From Setomelanomma holmii (lineage: Eukaryota; Ascomycota; Dothideomycetes; Pleosporales; Phaeosphaeriaceae): a stretch of DNA of 64,000 nt. Position numbers and translations under genes: made by a program. Within the stretch, counting starts at the first letter, position 1, and every line of letters starts with the position of its first letter. The notes beneath the pieces are model-generated. The model was given only the letters and a program-made list of their open reading frames with translations. It was not told the DNA's origin and did not search any database. Shown piece by piece: positions 45,055 through 57,250 of this stretch. The stretch spans positions 53,570 through 117,569 of the forward strand of contig ML978255.1 of assembly GCA_010015745.1 (NCBI GenBank), read 5' to 3'.

Positions 45055-47319
45055 TCAAGCAGTGCCAGGTTTGAAGGCTGTTGACATATCGAAGCTAGTC
45101 TGGCTGCCCTGTATAGCAGTCGCATTCTCACTATTAGCAGGCCAGTAGGCGGTAAACTGGAGGTTGCGATCGATGACGAGCAGCTCGATGCGCAGCACTA
45201 CCTCATACCACTCTTCATCAAACAGCTCAATACGGCTCTTCAAATGCGTGACATCGAACTCTACGTGACCGAACTTACTAGTCTTGCCTGCGACATGTGT
45301 TAGCTAATGATACGTTGAAGCCCAACAGGAGACATCGTACCAATGTTCTTCTTGTGAGAACGAGTGAAATAATCCTCGTTGCAGGTATCGGACGCATACA
45401 GCTCTTCTCTAGCGATCCATCTGGAGTCATCTGGGCTGAATTGATGCATGCTCTCGAATGTAATGGTGTGCATAGGCTCCAGCTCTCCTTCACCCTAGTA
45501 GTTGGTCAGTCCGATAGTTCCTCGAAGATATTCACGCACTTACGACTTTGATAAGCCATTTCAATGTCCTCATGAAGTACTCCTCCCCAGAAACGTCCGA
45601 CGAGGTTCATGGCTGCGCGAGCACTTCAGCAGAACAGCCGTACGAAAGGTCATCTGGCACGTGGTAGATGATGCCGATGCTGCGATAAGGAACACGTCGA
45701 GGACCATTTTCCTTGTTCATCGCGCGCACAAGGCCTCCAACCGCTACACCAGGCGCACTATATGTCTTAGGGTTGACGACAAGCTCGACCTTGGTGCCAT
45801 GTTGAGTGTTGACAGTGTTCAAGCTGGCTCTAAGGTACGCCTGCAACGCTGGAGAGTCGCCAAAACCACCTGCAAGGACCACCTTCTTGACCACGGTGTG
45901 CTTGGTACGTACATACTTGAGTTGTGCCAGCATGAGGCTGTCGATCTTGTCGAGGGACTCTTGGAAGATTGCTTGTAGATCCGCGCTGAGAGAGTTAGCG
46001 ACCTGATACTGTGAGGTAGACAGGATACCACTTACGGACTAATCACGAACATGCCGTTCTGAAGCCTCGGGTTCTTGGTACTCTTACGCAGGCCACGCAG
46101 GCGAAAATGGTAGCCATCGACATCGTTAGGATCGTAGGCTCGCTTGACATCACTCTCGAAGTAATGCATCATTTCGCTCTCGATGATGTTGTGGATGGTG
46201 ATGCCCGTCTCTACGTCTTCAAGTTTGCCTTTCTGTTCATCGAGATGAAGCACTGCAAAGTGCCGAAAGCGCTCGTTAAGGTCGCTTGAACCGCAAATTG
46301 CGCCTGTTATGGGTCAGCGAGATCATTCTTGCTCAAGCGGATGATACCTACCCTTGGGGTGGGTAACTTCCTCACCCAGACGGAAAGGCAGGTCGTGCGC
46401 AATCTTGTACATGCCAACATCGGTCGTACCGCCGCCGCAGTCCAGTAGAACAAAGGTCTCGTCACGCTGCATAGCTAGTCAGTCATCTTGGCTCCAGATT
46501 CAAACTACACCTGAGCCTACATCTAGTTCGACATGTTGTACAGATAGCGCGTTTGTCGTAGCAGCTTCTGCCTCGTTGACAATGAAGATGTTTGGAACAT
46601 TGTTCTCGCCTGTGCCCAACTGGACAGTCTTCATAGCCGCCTGTAGACAGCCGTTCATGGCCGCGACCGCTCGGGCGCTCCAGCACACTGGTACAGCCAA
46701 AGTTACTTCCACTATGAGTAGGTTAGCAAACAATCGAAATGGTCAGCTCGCTCAACTTGCCTGTGTCACTTTTACGGAAACCGTAATCATGCGCGAGGAT
46801 CTTCTTAGTGTGCTGTAGGAAGCAGACGAGCAGGAGTTCAATGACATCTTCATCCTTTTTGATTAGCTTCTCCTTCTTGAGGAGCTTCAGGACTTCGGTC
46901 AGCGCCTTTCTCAGCTGTCTGAGCTGCGGGCTCTCATCGAGCAAAAGCTTGGCCTTAGTGACGATGCCACTCTTGTTGCCCATCTGCTCCGAAGCCTCGA
47001 GCTTTCTGGTAATTTGATAGCCGTACAGCATCGGTGGAGTTGCAGTGCCGTATTGGTCGTGTTGTATGTCTCTTCTTCAGTCTTGTCTGAGGCGCCGCTC
47101 TCGGTGAACCATATCTCTGTCAGCACCTGAGTTCCGTTGCGACTGGGATGTCGATCACCAGGAAGCCTTCCACAGTGAGAACCATCTCAGCTGACCAGTC
47201 GCCTTTCTTGAAAGCAATTGTCGTGAAAGTGGTACCGAAATCGATGGCAACGCTCCATCTCGCATGCTTCACGGTGGCCGCTTCGTATCCGGCGGACTGC
47301 CTTCGTGTCCTGCCGCCAT
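45055..47319 (-). pseudogene. Decayed HSP70/HSPA12-like gene
   Basis: On the minus strand all three HSP70 nucleotide-binding signatures can be read: VAIDFGTTFTTIAF near 47250, VLLDCGGGTTDVGMYKI near 46430 and VVLAGGFGDSPALQAYLR near 45860. Introns with normal signals separate them, including 46712-46760 with a GC-AG donor. The C-terminal part continues to TSFDMSTAFKPGTA and a stop at 45055. The message is broken: a TGA at 45607-45609 after VLAQP, though the same frame runs on as SGEEYFMRTLKWLIKV; a one-base slip near 47160 between VEGF and GDRHPSRNGT; another near 47065-47075; and probably one near 47275 between the ATG at 47319 and VKHARW. Living relatives are fungal HSP70-domain proteins of unknown role. 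Assembly errors could mimic the slips. Confidence 0.8.
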
Positions 47320-47768
47320 GACGATGATCCGCACTTCGCGTAGCAGAGACCGTTCAGATAGCTATTGCCAGAGCAAAGAGTCAGTACCTTCGGCGAAAGC
47401 ATTTAGGATGCACTGAGGCATATACTTACGTCAATTATGGTGGTGAGTGTTAGGTGGAGGAAGTTTGTTACTGAGCCTCTGAAGTTATTCATGAGTGAAG
47501 TAAGTGCGGTGACACCGCGGGAGTAGTGATCTCTGCCGGGTCAGAAGCTAGTTCAGGTGAGAGCGACGCGATTGGGCCAACACTGAGGCGCGCTCGCGGT
47601 CGAGATGAAGGCAAACGGCGCTCCTGCCTCGCTGTGGTTGCCCTAACAACATCGCACCTTCCAGAAAACTTTGCAACGCGCGATGAGCTCCATCTCAAGC
47701 CCATCACACAGCGTCTGATAATTTATTTGTCTTTAAGTGACGAAGAGACATCGACAGCTGAAGCCGAA
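47320..47768. other. Spacer between two decayed divergent genes
   Basis: About 450 bases. The frame of the following relic is open from 47526, but the ATG at 47769 is the more natural start. No other feature seen. Confidence 0.45.
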
Positions 47769-49975
47769 ATGGAGGTCACCAACAGCAAGCCCGATCCCAA
47801 GACCTTCTGGTCAGGTCCGGAGACCGCATTCATCCTCAACTACGCGGATGTATGCTTGCAACAACAACGAGACTATAACAAAAGCGTGACGGAGGAATTC
47901 ACCAAATTTGCGAAAAGAGATGTCTCGATGAACGCCATCAAGAACAAACTGAGATACTTGCTCACCAAATACACTACCGACAAAGCTGGGTCGGCCAAGA
48001 AGTTTCTCGAGGTCGGGACTGGAAGGCTGAACGTCGCTGCCATCCCTACGAAGTTGTTGAAAGAGATGAATGAGCAGCGTGAAGTGTTCGAACTCTAAGA
48101 GCTCAGTGTGGCCGCTCCACGAGAAGACGATGATGGTGTGGGCACCGCGCCCATGTCGAACTCGAAGCACGTAAGCGTGCACTGATCTATGTATGAAGGC
48201 CAATTAGACTGACTCTTCCCTGCCAGCAAATCTGCGCAAACGCAAGGCCGGTTCTCATGACAGCCAAGTATCATGCCGCGGACATATGCTCGATGGAGAC
48301 GACGTAGTCTCTGACAGGGAGCACGAAGATCCCATGGATGACGACTATGCCAAACGACCGGCTAGTAAGAAGCCTAAAACAAAGCATCCCGTGTTAGTCC
48401 AGCACCAGCGACAACGGCGCGGAACCACGGCTCCTCGCGGTGCGAACATCTTGTCCAAATCAGCAGAACCCCAGAGCCTCAAGCTAGCAGCGCAACCAGG
48501 CGCATCTCGAAAGCGAAAGGCCATTCCGTACGAAGTCAGTGTTCTTGACAGCGAGTCTCCACCGCACCCGAAACGACAAGCCACTGAGAAGCTCGTTACA
48601 GCAGAGGCAGCAAACATTAAGCAGCTCCAAATCGTGCCCCAACAGTCAGAAGCAAAGACAAATGTACCGGCGGTTCAGCAAGCGCCACCACAACCTTCAG
48701 ATTCGTCTTCGCGTTCGTCTCCGCAAACTCTTCCGGCACAAACTCGAAATGCACCTGCCGCACGCTCGCAGCCTGCTATAACAATCGATCCAAAAACGAC
48801 AGCAGAGGACCTTATAGCTCGCGGTATGATCAACGATCTGGTCGAGGTAGTCGGCGTCTTGTTACGTGACCAAGCTAGGTCTGAGACCGGTTAATCGAAA
48901 CGGGCAGAAGAACGATTGGTGCTCGTACAAAGGACCCTCAAGAACGATCATGGGCAGCTGCTGGATAAGTTATTGCAATATCTCAATTCGGCAGACGCAG
49001 CAAGGGCCAATTACGTGTCGTTGTTCAGAGATCTGGTGGGAGGTCGAAGGATCGTCGGAAAGAACGAGTTTCCTCGAGCCCCAGAGACCAAAGAGTTTGA
49101 AAATGGCTGGAAGGCATTGCAACGCCGCGTCAGTGATGCTTTTTACAACTGCCGCGAGCTGATGCCCGAGGATCTCGATGTTGGTTATATCGCAGCGCGT
49201 ATCGATGACATAGCCAAAGATGGGCCCATCCACATTGGCAAGATCGGAGAGGTTCTCGGATAGCTATCACCATACCTCAAGAGCCCGCATTTGGCCGAAG
49301 CTGTTTGTGCAACACTGTTGTGCTAGTGGTTGTTTGCCTCGCCAGAGCCGATGTGCACAACTATCTATTCACCGAAGGAGTTGAAGATACATGAATCAAT
49401 CCTTCGTGGCAGTAAGTTTCAAGTCAAGTGAAAGTATATCCCGTCACTAACAAGCTGTAGGATCAGCAGAAGAGGCACAAATCTTTGACAAGGCGAGCAT
49501 GAAGCTCATGTTCGAGGAAGAAAGATTCCAAGAGGAGACGAAGAAGAGAGCTGAGAACCTGACCGCAAAGCTTGAGACCGCCATCAAAGCGGCTTGGCCA
49601 GAAGCGACTGGTCTATTCGAAGACCGTGATCCACGGAGATGGGCTGAGGGAGCTGTCGAGTTGAAGCAGACCCTCATGATCAGCCGCAACGATTTCCGTG
49701 TCCATCACAGCAGGCCTGGCACGACATTCGATCCTGCCTGGATGCAGGCTCAAGATGGTGAGGGATTTCCAGTGACTGACGGCAAAGCTGAAGGTCGACG
49801 GATGGTGACATGCCTCTTCCCGGCACTCGTTGAGCAGAAACCTGCGCCTTTCGGTGACCTTCCCTCTCTGGACGACGTCCTTGTTATGAACAAAAAATTC
49901 TTCCCCAACCAAGCAGAGAAGCGCAACCTGAACCTGAAGACAGTGGTTGCGAAGGCAACTGTGCTGGTGGTCTAA
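47769..49975 (+). pseudogene. Decayed gene of unknown family
   Basis: A protein-like reading starts at ATG 47769 (MEVTNSKPDPKTFWSGPETA) with a helical, Myb-like-looking segment, then a Lys/Pro/Gln-rich nuclear-type middle with KRPASKKPKTKHP, then a helical C-terminal part ending VVAKATVLVV at 49975. Exon pieces are 47769-48135, 48227-49411 and 49461-49975. The second intron (GTAAGT, branch CACTAAC, CTGTAG) is convincing; the first rests on a weak donor at 48136. Four stops interrupt otherwise continuous frames: TAA 48096, TAA 48892, TAG 49261 and TAG 49324. Protein-like sequence continues in the same frame after each, for example WLFASPEPM after 49326. I do not recognise the family. Alternatively parts may survive as shorter genes. 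Confidence 0.6.
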
Positions 49976-50983
49976 ACGATGATTATGCCTTGGAAGATAT
50001 GGGGGCGCAGCGTTGAGATTGGGGTTGAGGTGTTCGAGTTGTCATTTTTGTCCTTTCATTTCCTTTCAACATGATTTGAGAGTTTGGCGTCTCCGGACAG
50101 CATCAGTGCACTCTCACATGCATCGGCTTGAGTGCCTGACTCGCCTTTCGGGGCTTGAGTCTGCGCTCGTTGATGGGTGTGGCTAAGGGCACTGTTGCTT
50201 TCCGGACTGCCCTTGATTCTCGTTCGAGTTGTTTTCGCGGCTCAGTATGGCATCGGCGAACTCCCGCATCTACTGGCTTGAGTGCCTGACTCGCCTTTCG
50301 AGGCTTGAGTCTGCGCTCGCCATTGGATGCGGTTGAGGGCATCGCTGCCCCTCCGCTGCGTTCTGTTCTCGATCAAAAGTTTGCTTGTTGCGTGTTTTCA
50401 AGAAGGACTTGGTGGATTGTGTACAACTGGAAAAGGGCCTCACATGACGAGGCGGGTCGTCCATGTAATACAGAGTATCAGTACGAGCGAGCCCTTACTA
50501 CAACCTCTTGCCTCATGTGAATCTGTGAGGGGTTTCAATCGAGACGATCTTAATGCTCGATGCTCGTTGCAGCATTAATCATCCTTAGCGATCGAAGCCC
50601 TGACGTCGGCGTGCTCGGACCGAATCCCCAATCCGAACTCAATGCTAGTGCCAAGACAGCTCACCAGCCTCGCTCTTGGAGATTACGCAGCTGCTCTTCT
50701 CACACGCACCCGCGAGTTGCCACTACACCGCCGCAATCACACATTCTGGGCGCATTCTCTCACCCTCATACATAGCCCAAAACCACGCATCCGCGGCGCT
50801 CCACCTGCTGCCACGACATCCCTCGTTTGCCAAGCTAGGGTCTCCGGTCGACGTCACCCGCTGCGCTACGAAGCATAGCTTCCTCCAACTCAACGCTTCG
50901 ACCGAGCCTACCGCACGGCATATTCTCAGAGCCTCTCCCTGACCAGTCGCGCATATCGTTTGACCCTCTATCCGGCCTCCAAC
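49976..50983. other. Spacer with a dispersed direct repeat, epsin promoter
   Basis: About 1 kb. It contains the direct repeat at 50125-50320 and, near 50600-50983, the pyrimidine-rich promoter and leader of the epsin gene. No separate gene recognised. Confidence 0.5.
50125..50320. repeat. Direct repeat, 45-bp core, 150-bp spacing
   Basis: The core at 50125-50169 (ggcttgagtgcctgactcgc and onward) recurs at 50275-50319 with one difference in the core (G against A at 50151/50301). Similarity fades over the next 30 bases. Within each core ggcttgagt occurs twice. Function unknown. Confidence 0.8.
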
Positions 50984-52949
50984 ATGTCGAAAGTCGTCAG
51001 AAGCGTAAAGGTACGCGGCCTCGGCGAGCGAATACGAGCAGCACGGACTGACTTTTGCCGCAGAATGTCACGAAGGGCTATTCGGCGGTCGAGGTGAAGG
51101 TGCGCAATGGTAAGCAGGTCTCTGAACATTCATTCGCACCTCATACTAACGATTACAGCGACTAGCAATGATCCATGGGGTCCCGTGGGCTCCGACATGG
51201 CCGAGATCGCACAGATTACCTTCAACAAGTAGGACAATGCTTGCGCCCTCGGAAGCTGCGCTAACAGCTGCCTCAGCTCGACCGACTTCTATCAGGTCAT
51301 GGACATGCTCGACAAGCGTCTGAACGACAAGGGAAAGAACTGGCGCCACGTCTTGAAGTCGCTCAAGGTGCTCGACTACTGCTTACACGAGGGCTCAGAG
51401 TTGGTCGTGACATGGGCGCGGAAAAACATCTACATCATTAAGACATTGCGAGAGTTCCAGTACATCGATGAGGAAGGACGCGATGTTGGTCAGAATGGTA
51501 TGCGCACTACGTTCGATCCTGGCGGACAAGGCTGACACAAGTGCAGTGCGAATGGCGGCCAAAGAATTGACTTCCCTGATCATGGACGAGGAGCGATTGC
51601 GTGCCGAACGGGCCGACCGGAAGTCTTGGAAATCGCGCGTAACGGGCATTGAGGAATATCCTGGAGGCCATATGGGTGCTCACAATGGGGAGGGATCACA
51701 CCGACGTCCTCAAGAGCGAGAACAGCGCCGTAATCGCAGAACCGAAGAGGAAGATTTGGAGATGAGGCTGGCTCTGGAGGCCAGCAAGAACGAAGCAGAG
51801 GAAGAGAAGAAGCGCAGGCAGCGAAACAACGCAACGGAGGGCGATGATGATGATCTCGCAAAGGCCATCAAATTGAGCAAAGAAGAAGAGGAACTACGCC
51901 GGAAAGAGCTCGAGCAGACCAATGCGGATCTCCTCTTTGGCGATGCGTCCGCCCAGCCAACCTCCTATCAGCCCACCGGCAACAACCAAGGCTACCAGCA
52001 ACAAGGGCAAGTGGACTGGTTCGGTAATCTCATGGACCAGAACCAACAGCAGTCCCAGAACACTGGCTTCCTCAACAATGCATACTCGCAGCCCACAGGA
52101 ATGCAGACACAACAAACCGGCTTCCAGAACGGCTTTGGCGGTTATGGAGGCTTCCAACAACAACAGCAGCCCACTGGATATGATCAATTTGGCAACCAGC
52201 CGCAACAGTATTTGCAGCCTCAGCAGGCACTACAACCACAACAGACCTCTTTCAACATGAACAATCCCTACGGCCAATTTGGTGGTGGGTTTGGTGACGC
52301 CAACCAGCAACAGCAGCAGCCTCTCCAGCAGCAAGACACAGTCCAGCCTGGTAGCCACAATCCATGGGCCTCCAATAAGGCCCAAGAGTCGCTTGTGCCC
52401 CAGCCTACAGGCTCCAACAATCCATTTGCATCATCGTTCAACCGACCGCAGGCCACTCAGGCACAAACGCAGCCAACGTTGAGCACTTTGCACGAGCAGA
52501 AGACCCAGTCGCAATTCAACAACACTTCATTCAACCCGCCAGTGTCCTTCTCGCCGCAACAGCCTGCGCCATTCTCGACGCCTCAACAAGCACAGCCGCA
52601 GAAGGAGATGGACCCACATGCAGCCAGGCTCAATTCGCTCCTGGCCACCGGAGAAGGTCAAGACACCTTCGGCAATGTGGGCAACCTACGTATTCCTGCT
52701 CAGCACACGGCACCTGGCACATTCGTCAACTCGGCCGGCGCCGGCCTCAACCGCGTCAATGCCAATGCGACTGGCAATAATCCCTTCCTCAACTCGCAAT
52801 TCACCGGAATGCCCCAGCAGAACCGTTTGGCACCTGCACAGACTGGACCTGTCGGCAACTTCGGTGCCAACCCGTATGGGAACCCCAATCCTTACGGCGG
52901 CGCGCAGCAGCAACGGCAACCTGGGAGCAACAATCTGATAGACTTGTGA
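50984..52949 (+). CDS. ENT1: Epsin, clathrin adaptor (ENTH domain)
   Basis: Exons 50984-51010, 51064-51109, 51159-51228, 51277-51497 and 51547-52949 give 588 aa. The ENTH domain covers about residues 10-145 (VTKGYSAVEVKVRNATSNDPWGP, KNWRHVLKSLKVLDYCL, REFQYIDEEGRDVGQNVR); it binds PI(4,5)P2 at the plasma membrane. Two ubiquitin-interacting motifs follow near residues 188 (EEEDLEMRLALEASKNE) and 222 (DDDLAKAIKLSKEEEE). The Gln/Asn/Pro-rich tail has repeated PTG units, two NPF motifs for EH-domain partners (about residues 412 and 532) and the clathrin box LIDL at the very C-terminus. This is the full Ent1/Ent2 layout and size. Four introns of 48-53 bp crowd the ENTH part. Fungi of this group usually have one such gene, so the ENT1/ENT2 distinction is nominal. 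Confidence 0.95.
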
Positions 52950-53673
52950 ACGACAGGCTGCACCTCATCAGTTTTCATCATTCGTAGAAGTACCAAGATG
53001 GAGCGTTTTGCGACGTGTACTTTGTCACTGTCCATGAACGAGGAAGATGCCTCAAAAGCTTCTTGCGGTGGGCACGGTGTGGGAACGGAGAATTAGCAAG
53101 ACCTAAGCTACTCCGGGGTAAATGAGCGTTGTAGATATCATATGAATCCCTTCGAAGGCAGATTGACGTTAATCTCGAAAATGCACATGTGCGTGATGCA
53201 TGCAATACTCACACTTTGGTAAGAGACTGCTGATTCCACCCACACGTAGATGGGTGATGATGAGCAGCTCGCCTTGATACACTGGGAACTTGAAGAACAC
53301 GGCCAATGCTTCCTCAATCGCGCTAGTCCAGAAGCGCCCCAGAGATGGAGAAGCACGTGCGTCGTTTTTGATGCGCGACAGCCCACTTGAGATCCCGGCT
53401 CCCCCGCAGCGGTAGCCTTGCATTTTGTGCAGGCGTCAATCTGTACCTGCTTCACTCGATTGTGATCTTCACCCATCTTGTATTATGGTTGCATACATAC
53501 CTCACCTATCTTGCGCGCTTTGCAGGTTGTTCCAGGATATTGCCTGCTATTCTCGCTGGTTCCATTGAGACCTTCGACACGCGCCGCGACCGCGACTCAT
53601 TGTCATCGACGGTCGTTGCAGGGAACGAAAAGACTAAGCAGGACATTGTGTTGTATGAAGAAGAGCTTGGAGA
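52950..53673. other. Spacer, no gene recognised
   Basis: About 720 bases between two plus-strand genes. A minus-strand frame at 53169-53423 has a protein-like stretch (EEALAVFFKFPVYQGELLI) but no family or partner exons were found, so it is left uncalled. Confidence 0.4.
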
Positions 53674-54737
53674 ATGGATCGCCGCACGCGCATGGTGCTG
53701 GGCAAGAGAGGGCGGCGCGTCATGGACCCGCCATCATCACCGACAAACTTCACTACTGCACCCAAACGCTCCAGAGCCCGGCGACATGAGCGCGTCGAAG
53801 TTGCGGAAGTCGAAGTCGAAGACGAAGCCTCGAAACCACAAACTCGAAGTCGAAGCGGCCTCCTCACACCCGAACCCAGTGTCCTGACCAAATCGCAAAT
53901 CTGCGACTCCCTCAATGCCAGCCCACCGCTACCGCCCCGCGATATCTTCCCCTTCATGTCTCTTCCCGCCGAACTCCGTCTACACATATACTTCATGGCT
54001 CTCGTGCGCGCGACACCTCTCTACCTACACGCCGCGCGCCCCGCGCAACCCGACGAGCAAGATAGTCCTACCTCACCTAACTCACGCCCCGACGCCATAC
54101 CCGCCGCACATAACCCATTGCAATCCCTCCCCACCCCACCACGTCGCCCATCCCGCGCAGCCACAGCCTCACCCGACCTCCCTCCTTACCAACCCGACCC
54201 CATCGTCCCCGCCATCCTCCGCCTAAACAAACAAATCCACAGAGAAGCCCGCCAACTCCTGTATGCCGAGAACACATTCACCCTCTCCCTCGCCTCCGGT
54301 ATCCACACCCTTAGCACTCTGCACCAACGCAGCCGCAGTCTGATAAAACACGTCATGCTCACCATCCCATCGCATCATGACATCCTCGATGGCTTCGCTG
54401 ACCTCGTGCGCCTGGGATTGCGGTATTGCTGGCGTCTCAAATCGTTCAAGATTGTACTGCAGGCGAGTTTACCTGATGATGGGAGAGTGAGCGGCGCGAC
54501 GAGCGTGTACGCGAACGCGTTTCATATACTGAGGTGGTTGCCGAGGGGGTGTAGTGTTGTGTTGGAGGGGTGTGTGAGTGAGACGGTTAGGCGGGTTGTG
54601 GTGGAGGAGGGGAGGTTGATGAATGTGCTTGATGAGGTGAGTTAGGACGCGCCTATGCGGGCTTTTGGAAGTGGGAGACTAATACTGGACAGACGAGCTA
54701 TCTAAAGAGGCAACATCAGATGCCCGAGCGGCATTAG
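53674..54737 (+). CDS. DUF7730/F-box-like protein
   Basis: Exons 53674-54636 and 54693-54737 give 335 aa. After a basic, low-complexity N-terminus comes FPFMSLPAELRLHIYFMAL, the F-box-like start helix of a large fungal family, and then AILRLNKQIHREARQLLYAE with NTFTLSL, the second family hallmark. These proteins are common in dothideomycetes and mostly uncharacterised; a substrate-receptor role in ubiquitin ligases is sometimes suggested from the F-box likeness. The intron has a GTGAGT donor and an ACTAAT branch site, and splicing replaces a stop two codons on by a 14-residue tail. The middle contains a Pro-rich insert (residues about 115-175). Confidence 0.8.
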
Positions 54738-55705
54738 CCTTTTGGCACAGCTTACGAGCAGTGTTGTTTTGTTGTTGGAATACGTCCAGTCCAAGCGAAC
54801 GTGTTGGAAAAGATGCTGGATGTTTGACTCGGTTGTGCACGTGTGTGCCTAAATATCGGCTTCCCGTCAATTGCAATTGACCAAAGCTTGTTGAGCAAGA
54901 AGAGTCCCTTCGTAGTCAATAGCCAATCTCATAACGACGCTGAGTCCAGATCCATGAAGGTACCCATGCATCTCGCTATGGCAGCTTGACGAGTCTGTGC
55001 TGTCCGTCCTGAACATGAGACAGACTCGGAGTCAGTTTGATAGCGCTCATGATCCTTCCTATTGCACAATGGCACCAGACTACATAACGCATCACACCAG
55101 CAAGGACAAAGCAAATAACTAAAGCGTTCACATTTTGGCTCTACTTGCGCAGATAATATTGTGTAGTAGTCTAAAAAGTAAGAGGGGGCGGATGTAGATC
55201 CTTCATTAAGTACCAGTCTAATGAGAGTTTGCCTGTGATGTGTAGCATATAAAGAAAATGTGAGACAACTCGAACTCGGGTCCAAGGAGAGAGTCTGCAG
55301 CAAGAGGACGTGTCCAGTATAAAAAGTGAGCCGACGCCCCACCTCGTTTCCAATCTTGTATCGGGACGCCAAACTCCTGCTCCTTATCCGTGTGTGAGGC
55401 TTCTGATGGTAGAGAAGCATGAGAAGGCACCGTTCAAACCCCAGATGGACACATAGAACCTGCAACAAAGGAGATCTGGCTGATTTGAGAGTACAAACGA
55501 GATTAGTCCGCTAGTGAGACGGAAGGACGGGAAAATAGCTGACGGGATCCTGCAAAGCCCATGCAATCCGGGAACAATCGAGATAACACGCTGTCGGCAA
55601 GAAAGGAAATTTTTGTAAGAACACAGGGTATAGATCCTGCCGAAGAACACCAGGGTAATGGACTTTGTGACAAATGTGCTAGTGTTACAGATGGAATCGA
55701 GACGC
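54738..55705. other. Convergent spacer, no gene recognised
   Basis: Nearly 1 kb between two genes that face each other. Minus-strand frames at 54929-55959 overlap the neighbour's 3' region and show no family motifs; they may be 3' UTR of the C2H2 gene. Confidence 0.45.
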
Positions 55706-57250
55706 CTATTGCACAGCGGGCGCCCACATCTCGTTGCCCATACGTTGCGGGTTGGCGTTGTAGTGATCCGGCTCGGTACTGTTGGGTCGGCGGATGTTGT
55801 GGTTCTGATAGTACATGCTGTTTTGAGTGTTGCCATATTGTGGCTCGGGGTATACGTAGCCGTTGTCAGCGCCACCAGGCGATGGGAGGGCCTGTTGGGA
55901 AGGCGATTGCCAGCCCATGGCAGACATGTGGGGGCTGCCGTTGGCACTGTTGGATCCACCGGACTGGTTGTGGTTGGCCGACGCTGGAGGCTCTAGGATC
56001 GGGGGCGGTCCGTAGGCGCTGGGGTGGGAGGTGATCGCCGGTCGAGACCCGCTGACGCTCGAGTTGTAGGATTGCGTGGTCAGCGCGGGCGAAGCACGTG
56101 GGCTGGGGTTAGGCATCTCGCTGCGCATGTGAGGAGGAACGTTCATGCCACCCATGTACGCATAGTCAGTGGCTTGACGGTGCATGCCAGAAACCACACC
56201 CGCAGGCATGCCGTTAGCAGGCGAAAGCGAGAGAGTGCGGTCACCTGGAGAAGGCGTATTCAGCGGAGACGCATTCTCAGAGTAGTCGCCGCCATCTGAG
56301 CGTCCAGTCCTGCTAGGAGCAGCGGCACGGGAAGCCAAGGCGGCAGCAGTGGCGGCAGCAGCCTCTTCCACTGTGCCAGTGTGATGATTCTGGTGACGAG
56401 TCAAGGTCGTGCGACGTGTAAAAGTCTTCTGGCAGTCGGCATATGGGCACTTGTATGGTCGCTTCCCGGAGTGAATGCGACGATGTCTCGCCAAAGAACT
56501 CGAGTCACTGAACGGCTGCATTGACTGTTAGTGATTACACAACGTATATGTAACTGAGATACGTGCCTTCCCGCATCGCTCGCACATGTGAGGCTTTTCT
56601 CCAGTGTGGACACGTTGGTGTACCGTCAGCGCCGACCTCTGGATGAACTGCTTGCCGCAGTTGGGGTAGTCGCAAACGTGCGGGCGAATGCCACTGTGGA
56701 TACGTTCTACAGAAGTCAGTGCGTGATTTCAAGGTTGCGGTCCAAGCTCCTTACCATGACGTGCGAGGTCACTGCGTCGCGCGAAGCCCTTACCACATGT
56801 CGAGCACGCGAATGCTTTGGGTGGACCCGTGTCCGACGCGGGACGACCACCTTGGTGTTGCTGCTGATCAGGCACCTGCTGTTGTTGCTGGCCATACGCG
56901 TGGTCTGGCGGGTTGGGGATGTAATTATTATTGTTGAGCATGGGCATTGGGGCTTGCATCTGCGAGGGCGACGGATATCGCATGCCGTTCATATGCTGAG
57001 GAGGAATTGCTGGGTACTGGGGAAGCGGTTGTTGGGGTTGCTGCGACGAATAACGCGACGAGTCTGAAGGGTGAGGCGAGACACCGCGCTCAGAGCCGTT
57101 CTCCGACTTGATGCGGTTGCCGTTCATGAAGGGCGGTGCGCCAAAGTGCTGCGGCTGCATATCGTGCTGCATCGCGTGTTGCATGCCGAAAGACTGTCCG
57201 TTGCCTGCGTATGCTGTTAATCGCGCGTTCAATATGGTGTCTAGTTCCAT
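55706..57250 (-). CDS. C2H2 transcription factor with four zinc fingers
   Basis: Exons 57250-56755, 56706-56567 and 56515-55706 on the minus strand give 481 aa. The N-terminal half is Gln/Pro/Asn-rich. Four tandem C2H2 fingers follow from about residue 148: FACSTCGKGFARRSDLARH, VCDYPNCGKQFIQRSALTVH, MCERCGKPFSDSSSLARH and YKCPYADCQKTFTRRTTLTRH, linked by HSGIRPH, HTGEKPH and HSGKRPY linkers. The tail is Ser/Pro/Asn-rich. The set is strongly conserved among filamentous ascomycetes, but I cannot assign a named orthologue with confidence. The second intron must start GC (AAG|GCACGT), because only that junction gives the C-x2-C-x3-F spacing of finger three; a GT donor four bases on would add one residue. 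A 5' exon further upstream cannot be excluded. Confidence 0.88.

Noticed and set aside
45543..45612. Reading the HSP70 relic through an inserted base after VLAQP (QPWNLVGRF frame)
   Set aside because: The original frame continues as SGEEYFMRTLKWLIKV and joins the next exon correctly, so a nonsense change, not a slip, explains the stop.
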